From Branchiostoma floridae (lineage: Eukaryota > Chordata > Leptocardii > Amphioxiformes > Branchiostomatidae), in assembly GCF_000003815.2 (NCBI RefSeq), contig NC_049987.1, positions 22,643,175-22,707,174 of the forward strand: 64,000 nt of DNA, in the 5' to 3' direction. The position numbers and the translations under genes were made by a program. Under the pieces are notes generated by a model. The model saw only the letters and a list, made by a program, of their open reading frames with translations. It had not been told where the DNA came from and did no database searches. Of the stretch, positions 47,908 through 59,900 are shown one piece after another (position 1 is the first letter of the stretch; the number at the start of each line of letters is the position of its first letter).

Positions 47908-50900
47908 GTAAGTATAAAGATTATTTTTGATGTTAATGTTTGGTCACTTAGCCCACCTTTGAATTAAATAACATCTCATGATCACAGTTGTGTGTGTCTG
48001 TGTGCAACTGTGTTAAACTTTGTGTAATGTACTCAATGTGTATTCATGTGTGTGTGTATGTATGTGTGTGTGTGCATGTTGCAAATTTTCAAGGTCAAGG
48101 GAGGGTGCAAGCACCGTCCATGTCTGTAGTTAAACTTTGTAAGTATATTATGTAATGCTGAGAGTTTTATCTTAATAATAATTAATGTTTTGCCATGCCT
48201 GGAATTATAGTGGCATTGTTAATAGAAAGTGACAAAGCATGTGAACTCAATGCGCTGAATATTTGGTGACCTTCAGGGAGTATAACTGTTGTTCACTGAA
48301 ACGGAAAGATAATTGCCCTGTTATGTTGACAGACCTCAGCACTGCTCGGCCCTGAGGGCTCAACTGAAGGCTGGCGACGTGAAGACAGCGCCACCTTTTG
48401 GAGAAGTGGAGAAGTGCATCACAGAGCCAAGAGGGCATCAAAGAGTACATCCGCTGCAAATGCTGTACTAAGGATAGTGCGCCTCAAACTTGAAAGTAAA
48501 TAATCTCTCGCTCTCTTTTTATCTCTTCTCTTTCTAATAATTTGTAAGAAATTAGTATATTAATATAATAAACAGATTTTCCTCTCTTCACTCTGGTGAT
48601 AATGAGTAGCTTCAGGGGTGATTTTGGAACAGTCCATGTTGGCATTTGAAGGGAGTTATTTCGATGGCGTGGGTTCGTATCCCACCGCTGCCACCACGCC
48701 AGTATGGACAAGGATCGCTATAAGGGGGCGACTCACGGGCAACACGATGCAACTGTTAACTTGAGGTTTATTCCAGCATGGCCGGCATAGTCGGTGGTAG
48801 GTGTTGTAATGTTAGTATCTCCATTTACCCATATACTTTGTACTGTCCCCACCCTTCTAACCTATAACCCCACCCACCACATTAACATCTAATTTGAATA
48901 AAGCTCTCTCTGCAAGCCCAGTCCCGGAGTCCTGGTGTTCTTTGATAAGCTCCCCAAAAGACACAACATTATGGCGACGAGGATCACGAAACGACCCAAG
49001 CGGACATCCAATATTGGCAAGTAATGCCAAAGGAACACCCTGAGAAGACTCTGGCTCTACCTTTCATCTGAAGACAAAACTCGGACACAGATGGCCAACC
49101 CAAGCGTTGCCCCAACTTTCCCGCCATTTCTTCCCACAGAGGAAGGGGGATCGTCCGTCGGGACCAGATGGAAGAAGTGGATTCAAAGGTTTGAGAATTA
49201 TCTTCTCGCTATCAACCTTACAAATGAGGGTAGAAAAAGAGCGCATGGTCTTTTTAGCGAATGCCCACAAACGCCCACTCTAGAGAAGTCCGCGCTGCAC
49301 GAATCTCATTTTTTTTGCTTGGAATATGTCCACGTTGTGTTCCCATGTATTAATCCTGAGTTTCAAGTCAATCCATCGACCCGAAGTGACATAAATCAAA
49401 GTTTTCGATTCTCGATGGTCTTTTTAGCGAACGCCCAGTAAAATGTCTTTTTAGCGAATGCCCACTATATCCACAAAAATATCGGCCGTCGCGCAACGAC
49501 ACCTAAACCTACCGCCACAAACATGTTCAAGATGGTGTCCCATTGATGTGTACGGAGTTTCCGTGCTTTACAAGCATTTTAAGTCCCTGTTTTTCGTCAA
49601 AATGTACAGCGCCGATACTGCCATACTTTAACAATGGCAATTCAAAATGGCGGGCACTAGTCATGTGACCTCCTTGCGGGACTGTTCTATAAGTATCGCG
49701 GGAGGGACTGTTGTAGCATAGCTTATCATACAACCATTTTAGATTGAATTCTGAACAAGATTTTCAATTCATAGTGCTATCATCTGACTGATATTTACAT
49801 TGTGGTCCTTTTTTTCTGTGCTATAATTACCCAGGTTTGAGGAACTTAGTGCAAATATGGATATTGATTCTCCTCAGTGCCCAATTAATGAGGGCCCCCA
49901 AGGGGGGGTACCGACAACGCTCTACGCTAAATTCGGGAGGGCCGGCTACGTAATACGCTAAATTATGGACACTTTATTACGCTCTACGCTAAATTACGAA
50001 ATTTCATAATGCATTATGCAAATTTTTATTGTCTTTTGGCTGAACTCCGCCGACGGCAGAACATGTGAAGATGAGATCTAAACAAAACTGATAATCAATA
50101 AGATTAAAACTTAACTTCTAAAGACGTCTTGCTGGCCAAAGCAAATTTCTCATGTGACGTAATTTTCAGCACTTGTAGCACCGAAAGCGGAGGCGCGACA
50201 ATCCTAGGCCGTCCGGGGGCATGCTCCCCCGGGAATATTGTGAAATCCTGACCCTTTGAAACGCCATTTTATGCATTTTGAAGGGCAAATTTTGCTCACA
50301 GACTAAGCTAAGTTAGATAGCATCCAATTAGAAATCCACATGGTTTTAGCTTTAAGCTGGGCAACGCCCCCAAACATCATTTTCAGATTTCGAGTGCCGA
50401 AAGCGCGAACAGTCGAACTGTCGCAAGGTAGGTACGGGAAAATTTGGAAATTTTTACCCTCTGAAACACCATTTCCTGCATTTTGAGGGGCAAATTTTGC
50501 TGGCAGGCATATGCTCAATGTAATGACATTTCTGTCAGAGAAACGTCTTTGAGGGCGACGAGCGCCGGAGAGTCATGAGCGCCGGAGGCCCAAGCCGTCG
50601 CAAGCCTTGGCAAGGGCCGCCCGGCGCCCGGAGAAAAATTGAAATCTCGACCCTCTGAAATGCCATTTCCTGCATTTAAGTGGCAAATTTTGCTTGTTAA
50701 CTAAGCTAAGGTCGGTAAAAAGATTTCTACTAGTTGGGGGACGACGCTCCCGCAACATATTTTCACCATGTCCAGTGCCGAAGTGTTGAGCCATAGCAAG
50801 GAATGTCCGGCGAAATTTTGAAATCTGGACCCTTTGAAACGCAATTTCCAGCATTTTCGCGGGTAAAATTTGCCGGTAGACTAGTTAAGTTTAATGAAAC

Positions 50901-53900
50901 TTTGATTACGCTTGACGAAAAATTAATATGAATTACGTTTTACGGTAAAATCCGGTTAGCTTCTACGTAATACGTTAAATTAAAGGGGCCAATATCGCTC
51001 GACGCAAAATGCACCGATTACGCTCTACGTTGAATTCGAACGGTCCCGCTACGGAGTACGTAGAATTAAAACCGCCGATTACGCTCTACGGAAAAGGGCT
51101 TTGGGGCCCCCATTAATGTACAACAGGCTCAGACACATTAGTGTTATAAACCTGACTAGGGGCAGGTAACCAATACTAGAAAAACATAGCTATTCATTAT
51201 TAACAATACTATTTACATTATAATAATAACTCTTCACCAAACTGGACTTTTCTTATCTTTATTTATCACAGAAACATTGTTACAATGAGGATTTGATTAG
51301 ATGAGTATCTGTTACAGTGTGTACAAACTTATTTCAAATACAAAAATGTATTTCATTTCACTTCCTAAATATTTTTTAAAGTATTGGAAGGGATTGACAC
51401 ATAAACAATATTAATTGCATTATTTGTGTGCAGAAAAATGTAATCACATGCTATTAATAGTCTAATAAAATGTTGGAACATGGCACGAGCGGGCTCCTCT
51501 TCTGAGTACAGAAAGGAAATGTTTTATAACATTTAGTTATGACGTAGAAAATTTCAATTGTAAAATGTACCTTTATTAACATTGACAAACAAATTGTTTT
51601 TCTCTTCTTAATAAATGACAACAATACAGGTAAGTGAGGTGTGTTTCCTTTTATAACAGGCCAGGTAAGACACCGTACAGGTAAGTAAGGTGTGTTTCCT
51701 TTTATAGCAGACCAGGTAAGACACCGTACAGGTGAGTAAGGTGTGTTTCCTTGACTACAGACCAGGTAAGACACCGTACAGGTAAGTAAGGTGTGTTTCC
51801 TTTTATAGCAGACCAGGTAAGACACCGTACAGGTAAGTAAGGTGTGTTTCCTTTTATAACAGACCAGGTAAGACACCGTACAGGTAAGTAAGGTGTGTTT
51901 CCTTTTATAGCAGACCAGGTAAGACACCGTACAGGTAAGTAAGGTGTGTTTCCTTTTATAGCAGACCAGGTAAGACACCGTACAGGTGAGTAACATGTAT
52001 TTCCTTTGATTACAGAGCAGGTTAGACACCATACAGGCGAGTAACGTGTATTTCCTTTTATAACAGGCCAGGTAAGACACCATACAGGTAAATAAGGTGT
52101 GTTTCCTTTTATAACAGACCAGGTAAGACACCGTACAGGTGAGTAACGTGTATTTCCTTTGATTACAGACCAGGTAAGACACCGCACAGGTGAGTAAGGT
52201 GTGTTTCCTTTGCCTATAGACCAGATAGTGTATTATACAGGTGAGTAAGGCGTCTTTCCTTTGCCTATATACCATATAGGCCATTAAACAGGCGAGTAAT
52301 GCGTCTTTCCTTTGCCTATAGACCAGATAGGTATTATACAGGGGAGTAAAGCAACTTTCCTTTGCCTATACACCAGATAGGGCATTATACAGGCAAGTAA
52401 GGTGTCTTCCCTTTGCATATAGACCATGTAGGGTATGTACANNNNNNNNNNNNNNNNNNNNNNNNNNNNNNNNNNNNNNNNNNNNNNNNNNNNNNNNNNN
52501 NNNNNNNNNNNNNNNNNNNNNNNNNNNNNNNNNNNNNNNNNGTTAGTGTATAATACCCTATCTGGTCTATAGGCAAAGGAAAGTTGCTTTACTCACCTGT
52601 ATAATACCCTATCTGGTCTATAGGCAAAGGAATGACACCTTACTTACCTGTATAATGCCCTATCTGGTCTATAGGCAAAGGAAAGACGCCTTACTCGCCT
52701 GTTTGATGGCCTATATGGTATATAGGCAAAGGAAACACACCTTACTCACCTGTATAATACACTATCTGGTCTATATGCAAAGGAAACACACCTTACTCAC
52801 CTGTACGGTGTCTTACCTGGTCTGTTATAAAAGGAAACACACCTTATTTACCTGTATGGTGTCTTACCTGGCCTGTAATCAAAGGAAATACACGTTACTC
52901 GCCTGTATGGTGTCTAACCTGCTCTGTAATCAAAGGAAATACATGTTACTCACCTGTACGGTGTTTTACCTGGTCTGTAATCAAAGGAAATACACGTTAC
53001 TCACCTGTACGGTGTTTTACCTGGTCTGTAATCAAAGGAAATACACGTTACTCACCTGTACGGTGTCTTACCTGGTCTGCTACAAAAGGAAACACACCTT
53101 ATTTACCTGTACGGTGTCTTACCTGGCCTGTTATAAAAGGAAACACACCTTACTTACCTGTATTGTCGTCATTTATTAAGAAGAGAAAAACAATTTGTTT
53201 GTCAATGTTAATAAAGGTACATTTTACAATTGAAATTTTCTACGTCATAACTAAATGTTATAAAACATTTCCTTTCTGTACTCAGAAGAGGAGCCCGCTC
53301 ATGCCATGTTCCAATATTTTATTACTATATTAAATAGGCTATTAATAGCATGTGGTCACATTTTTCTGCACACAAATAATGCAATTAATATTGTTTATGT
53401 GTCAACCTCTTCCAATACTTTAAAAATATTTAGGAAGTGAAATGAAATACATTTTTGTATTTGAAATAAGTTTGTACACACTGTAACAGATACTCATCTA
53501 ATCAAATCCTCATTGTAACAATGTTTCTGTGATAAATAAAGATAAGAAAAGTCCAGTTTGGTGAAGAGTTATTATTATAATGTAAATAGTATTGTTAATA
53601 ATGAATAGCTATGTTTTTCTAGTATTGGTTACCTGCCCCTAGTCAGGTTTATAACACTAACGTTAATGTGTCTGAGCCTGTTGTACATTAATTGGGCACT
53701 GAGGAGAATCAATATCCATATTTGCACTAAGTTCCTCAAACCTGGGTAATTATAGCACAGAAAAAAGGACCACAATGTAAATATCAGTCAGATGATAGCA
53801 CTATGAATTGAAAATCTTGTTCAGAATTCAATCTAAAATGGTTGTATGATAAGCTATGCTACAACAGTCCCTCCCGCGATACTTATAGAACAGTCCCGCA

Positions 53901-56900
53901 AGGAGGTCACATGACTAGTGCCCGCCATTTTGAATTGCCATTGTTAAAGTATGGCAGTATCGGCGCTGTACATTTTGACGAAAAACAGGGACTTAAAATG
54001 CTTGTAAAGCACGGAAACTCCGTACACATCAATGGGACACCATCTTGAACATGTTTGTGGCGGTAGGTTTAGGTGTCGTTGCGCGACGGCCGATATTTTT
54101 GTGGATATAGTGGGCATTCGCTAAAAAGACATTTTACTGGGCGTTCGCTAAAAAGACCATCGAGAATCGAAAACTTTGATTTATGTCACTTCGGGTCGAT
54201 GGATTGACTTGAAACTCAGGATTAATACATGGGAGCACAACGTGGACATATCCCAAGCAAAAAAAATGAGATTCATGCAGCGCGGACTTCTCTAGAGTGG
54301 GCGTTTGTGGGCATTCGCTAAAAAGACCCTCTCGAAAAAGAGCCATGCTTCTACATTTTGTAGGGGAAGAAACTCATACAATCTATGAGAACTTAAATGG
54401 TGAAGAAATTGAAGAAACATACGAAGAAATCAAGAAGAAACTCACGGCACATTTCGAGCCACAGACGAATACAGTGTATGATACATATGTGTTCAGGAGT
54501 GCTAGACAAGAGACGCACGAGACGGTAGGTCAGTACTGCACAAGGCTTAGGGGACTATCTAAAACGTGCGAATTTCAAGATGCTGATAGAGAGATCCTTA
54601 TGCAGATAATCTTGACCTGTAACAACAACAAAGTACGTCGCAGAGCCTTACAAAACAAGGACATTGACTTAGAAGGTCTTCTGGAGACAGCCAGATCCTT
54701 GGAGATTTCGAACAAACAAGCTCTGGCGATTGAAACCACTGGCACCACAGGTGCGTCCCAAAATCAGGCCAAAGTGAACACAGCCAGAGGGAGTCCAGCT
54801 AGAGGTCAGGCCCAGAGCAAGCAGAGCCAAACAATCAATCAACCACGACCAGGGCCCCGGCCAGGACCTCGACCAGGATCATCACGACCTCCTGGAGCCA
54901 GGCCAAAGGTAAACAAGCCGCAAACAAGGCAGATGTGCAGGAATTGTGGTAATGGATACCCACATGGGCCCCAAGGCTGCCCTGCACAAGGCCAGAAGTG
55001 TCTGTACTGCAGCAAAATGAACCATTTTGCAAAAGTCTGTAGAGCCAAGAGAGAGAGGAAGATTCACAGAATAAACGACGATAGCTCAACCTCCGAGTCT
55101 GACGAGGGTTACACTTATCATTTGGGAAGCGGGAAGACACTCCCACATACAAAGGTGACGGTGAGTGGTTCAACTCCTGTGAAGTTTCTGATAGACACAG
55201 GGGCCAGCATAAATGTAATCGGAGAAGGCACACACCAAGCGCTGGGAAAACCCAAACTCACCATCTGTCGCACTGTGCTCAAACCCTACGGAGGGGGAAA
55301 ACCACTAACAATCCAGGGGAAATTCCAAACTACCTTGGAATGTGACAGCAAGATGACTGTTGCAGATATATGGTAAAGGGCTCACAAGCAAGCGATAACC
55401 TGCTCAGCTACTCCACAGCCGTGGAATTGGAGCTCGTCAAGTTCAAGCCAGCAGTGAATGCTGTCAAAACGGATAAAACCCAACAACTGGTAAAGGAATA
55501 CCAAGACGTTTTCGATGGGATTGGCAAGCTCAAGAACACACAGATCAAACTTCATGTCGACGAGACAGTGATGCCGATGAAGCAGCCACACAGACGCATC
55601 CCGTTCCACATGCGCAAACAAGTTGAAGCCGAGCTACGAGAGCTGGAACGACAAGACATCATAGAGAGAGTTGATGGTCCAACTCCCTGGGTATCACCCA
55701 TAGTGGTAGTACCGAAGCCGAAAACTAACTCCATAAGAATATGCATCGACATGAGAGAGGCCAACAAAGCGATACAGAGAGAACGGCATGTGACCCCAAC
55801 CATAGATGATCTGATACACGATCTCAACGGTGCTACACATTTCTCTCATCTGGATCTTCGTGCAGGATACCACCAGCTCGAACTACATCCAGACAGTCGA
55901 AATGTCACGACATTTGCCACACACGTTGGTCTCCGAAGATACAAGAGGCTGATTTTTGGAATCAATGCCGCAAGTGAAATATTCCAGAACACAATCGAGC
56001 AAATCCTGGCAGGCATCAAGGGAACCAGGAACATAAGCGACGATATAATTGTCTATGGAAAGAGTGAAGAGGAGCACAACGAAGCACTACAGCAAGTACT
56101 GCAAAGAATCCGTGAGAGCGGACTGACCCTGCACAGAGACAAGTGCAAATTCAACAAACGAAGACTGGAGTTCTACGGACATGTGTTCGGGGAGAACGGA
56201 ATATCTGCAGCACCTGACAAGGTCAAGGCAATAGTAGACTGCCCAGTGCCTACGACGGCAGGTGAAATGCGGAGTCTACTGGGGATGACAAATTTCCTCT
56301 CGCGATTCATCCCTGAATACGCATCGCTAGTAAAGCCACTACGCGATCTCACTAGGCAAAACGTATCCTGGACATGGGACAAGGAGCAGGAAGAAGCCTT
56401 CGACAAAGTGAAGAAAGCCCTGTCTCACGAGAAGCATCTCTCATACTTCGACACTAGCAAGGAAACAGAGCTACATGTCGACGCCGGCCCATCCGGACTG
56501 GGTGCCATCCTCACGCAGAAGGACGGAAACGACACCCGTAATGTCATAGCATATGCTAGCAGATCCCTCACCGATGTTGAGACGAGATACAGCCAAACGG
56601 AACGAGAAGCTCTAGCAATCTACTGGGGATTGCAGCATTTCCACTTGTACCTGTACGGAAACACGTTCACAGTAATAACAGATCACTTACCACTCGTGAG
56701 CATTTTCAACAAACCCAATCTGAAGCTGCCGCTACGGTTGGAGAGATGGGTACTGAGACTACAACAGTACCAATACACAGTGGTGTACAAGCCTGGTAAC
56801 GAGAACCCAGCAGACTACATGTCGAGACACCCACTACCGACGACATCAAGCGACACATCCACAGCAGATGAATACGTCCACTACGTCGTCACCAACGCAG

Positions 56901-59900
56901 TGCCAAAGTCAATGTCTCTGACTGACTTCAAGGAAGCAACCTTGCAGGACCCAACACTGCAAGAAGCAGCACGATTAATACAAACAGGAAAGTGGTATCT
57001 TCGAAAAGAAGCAGTCGGATGTGACCAAGCTCAGCTCGAAGCACTAGCAAATGTGAAGGACGAGCTGACAACAACGCCCAACCATGATCTCATCATGAGG
57101 AACATGAGGATTGTGGTGCCAACCGATCTACAACAACAAGTCATCAACATAGCTCATGAAGGTCACCAGGGGATAGTAAAGACAAAAGCCTTGATCAGAG
57201 AAAAGGTTTGGTTCCCAGGCATAGACACGAAGACAGAGGAAACACTTCGAAAATGCATAGCATGCCTGGCAACGACTAAAACACCAACAGCGACGCCTCT
57301 ACAACCAACTACAATGCCTGAGCGTCCATGGTCGCAGTTGTGCGCAGACTTCAAAGGACCACTCCCCAACGGAGACTACCTTCTTGTGATCATTGATGAA
57401 CATTCCCGATACCCAGTCATCGAGCATGTGAGGTCCACATCAGCCAATACGGTCATACCAGTCCTGGATAAAGTGTTTGCCATGTTTGGTACACCAGACA
57501 TCCTCAAGACAGACAACGGACCACCGTGGAACAGCGAACAGATGAGAGACTTTGCCAAATACATTGGTTTCCAACACCGGAAAATCATTCCCTACTGGCC
57601 ACAAGCAAATGGCGAGGCCGAGCGTTTCATGCGTACTTTGGGAAAGACACTGAAGACAGCACAAATAGAGAACAAGTCAATCAAGCAAGAACTGAATGCA
57701 ATGCTCAGAAACTACCGCGCAACTCCACACAGCTCGACTGGAAAGCCTCCGGCAAGTCTGCTGTTCTGCAGGGAAATCAAAATCAAGCTACCCAATGTGA
57801 AGCCCTGTATGTCGAACAAAGAAGCGATCCGCAAGGACAACACAGCGAAAGCAAGAATGAAAATGTACACCGATCAAAAGAGAAAGGCAAGACCCGACAA
57901 CTTGCGCATAGGAGACACCGTGTTAGTCAGGCAACCGAAACAAAACACGCTGACAGCACCATACGATCATCAGCCGTACCAAATCATCCAAAAGAAGGGC
58001 ACATTAATCACTGCAAACAGAGATGGGAAGCAGACAACACGACACTCAACAATGTTCAAGAAAGTGCCAGCAACCTGTCCCGAAGAAAGCAGAGCTGAAG
58101 ACAATGCAGAAAACCAGCAGCAACAACAACACCAGCAACAACAACAAACAACGAAGACAACCAGTCCATATGTAACCAGATCGGGAAGGACTGTCAAAAC
58201 ACCAGAGAGACTGAACCTGTAATGAGGAAGTGAACATTCACATTCACAACAAGAAATCGGAACGGAAAACGGACTTTGAATACTGATTGTCGACGAACTA
58301 GTTGCATGAGTAGAATGAATTAGTGATAATGCATGCGTGTTATGTAGAAAGAAAAAAAACTGACTAACATTCCAGAAAGAGCAACGAGAGACAACACTAC
58401 CCTACCAGGATGAGGCAACCTCCATCCCACCCGAGAGACTATACGTGAAACGAACTCTTGTTTGAAAACGAACTTTGAGATCAAAATGATAACAACTTGA
58501 GAATGAGTTTTTAATCAAGTAGGGGAGGAATGTTGTAATGTTAGTATCTCCATTTACCCATATACTTTGTACTGTCCCCACCCTTCTAACCTATAACCCC
58601 ACCCACCACATTAACATCTAATTTGAATAAAGCTCTCTCTGCAAGCCCAGTCCCGGAGTCCTGGTGTTCTTTGATAAGCTCCCCAAAAGACACAACAGTA
58701 GGACTAACTCTAGGACCGAACCAACATAACATAGGGGTGTTATTCTAATTAAATATAACATAAACCAACATGGGTGGCGCTGTATTTGCCTGGTTTCTCT
58801 CTCCCACTCTCTCTCCCTCCCTCTCTGTCTCAGAGCAGAACTTGCGTTTGTAGCTGTATTATTGATCTTTATAAATATGAGTCTTTAATCAACAATATTA
58901 AGACTGCATCGTTGAATGTCTATGAAATCAACAGGACTCGGATGTCTGTCTGGACCCCCCGGAAATTTCTGCACCGAACTACAAGGTCCAGTTGGTCCAC
59001 CTGGAGACTCTGGAATTGATGGAGTAGACGGACAACAAGGCCCGCCCGGTCCTCCCGGGCCTCCTGGACAGGTAATACTACACCAAATTTATTTCAAATT
59101 GTTGCATTTCAGAAAAAAATTGGACTGACAATGTCCAAAAGAATTCAACATACAGCTGTACAACTTGTCCAAACATCATAGTTTACTCATATATATACAT
59201 ACCACCATATTTACAGTGTTCCTGTACGGAGTCAACCATTGCAACACCCGTAACCATGACTACAGAACCTCAGATCACGCTTGTAGAAACCATGACTACA
59301 GAATCTCAGGTCACGCCTGTGGTAACCATGACAACAGCTCCTCCCACAGGTGAGTCTGAGCATCTCACGGTCCTGATGCTGCATGTTCTCCTGTTGTGCC
59401 TTATAATACCTCTGACATCACAGGTGTGTTGTGCAGACCAAAGAATGGGATTACATTTGATTTTTAAATTATAGTGCCTATTAGTTATATTCTGTATGTA
59501 CCGGTAAGGGACATTTAGCCAAAGTGTGATATTTGTACAATTATTCAAGTGTGGGGTTTATAGTAGTGTGTATATTATAGAATATATGAAAACTAGGTAA
59601 GGCTTCCACATTATCTCTTACCTTTGTCAAATGATGTTTACTTTTTTGAGTGATGTATATCATTCTGATTTATTGTGCAAAATACAAAATGTAAGGTCCT
59701 CACGTGTGTATAAATGTAACACGGTTTCCTATGGCCAGTGTTCTGATGTTATCTTCCCTACAGTGAAGTTTCCTAGCCTGGGTACCATCCTATGTTTGCT
59801 TCTGCTACCTGTCTGGAGACCTGCACATTAAAACTGTTAATGAGCAAATTAAGGAATGGGTTCTAGAGTGCTTGTTCCACAACAGGCCCTCCCGCAAACG

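Larger units (their letters stand above)
49243..54333. mobile_element. 5.1-kb long-inverted-repeat element (MULE-like foldback), nested in gag
   Basis: GAAAAAGAGC is duplicated at 49233-49242 and 54334-54343. GGTCTTTTTAGCGAATGCCC opens the left arm and its complement closes the right arm; the outermost four to six bases differ. Each arm has about 1.1 kb of unique sequence plus a 51-bp tandem array facing the centre, where a 100-N gap lies. TCTTTTTAGCGAAYGCCCA recurs three times near each end (left 49249, 49431, 49447). Long inverted repeats with a 9-10 bp duplication suggest a non-autonomous Mutator-like element. No transposase recognised; part may be in the gap. Confidence 0.88.
48802..58697 (+). 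mobile_element. Ty3/gypsy-type LTR retrotransposon, gag split by a nested element
   Basis: LTRs of 167 bases (TG...CA) at both ends look identical. GTAGG is duplicated at 48797-48801 and 58698-58702. PR-RT-RNaseH-IN order places it in Ty3/gypsy. Removing the insertion at 49243-54333 leaves an element of about 4.8 kb. It lies in intron 2 of the fibrinogen-related gene, same strand. Confidence 0.95.

Noticed and set aside
51454-52284. 276-codon open frame on the minus strand
   Set aside because: Entirely explained by 51-bp (17-codon) tandem repeats with no start context, no non-repeat domain and a mirrored twin on the other arm.
52655-53179. 174-codon open frame on the plus strand
   Set aside because: Mirror image of the left-arm repeat; same artefact.
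49243-54333. Palindromic assembly artefact
   Set aside because: Arms differ by point changes and a 1.2-kb insertion, and an exact 10-bp duplication flanks the whole. The unknown central gap leaves some doubt.
55370-55376. Programmed -1 frameshift between protease and RT
   Set aside because: The frames do overlap in the -1 direction, but no slippery heptamer or downstream structure is evident; a simple indel is as likely.
57526-58098. 190-codon frame inside pol
   Set aside because: Alternate frame overlapping the clearly coding integrase; no domain seen.
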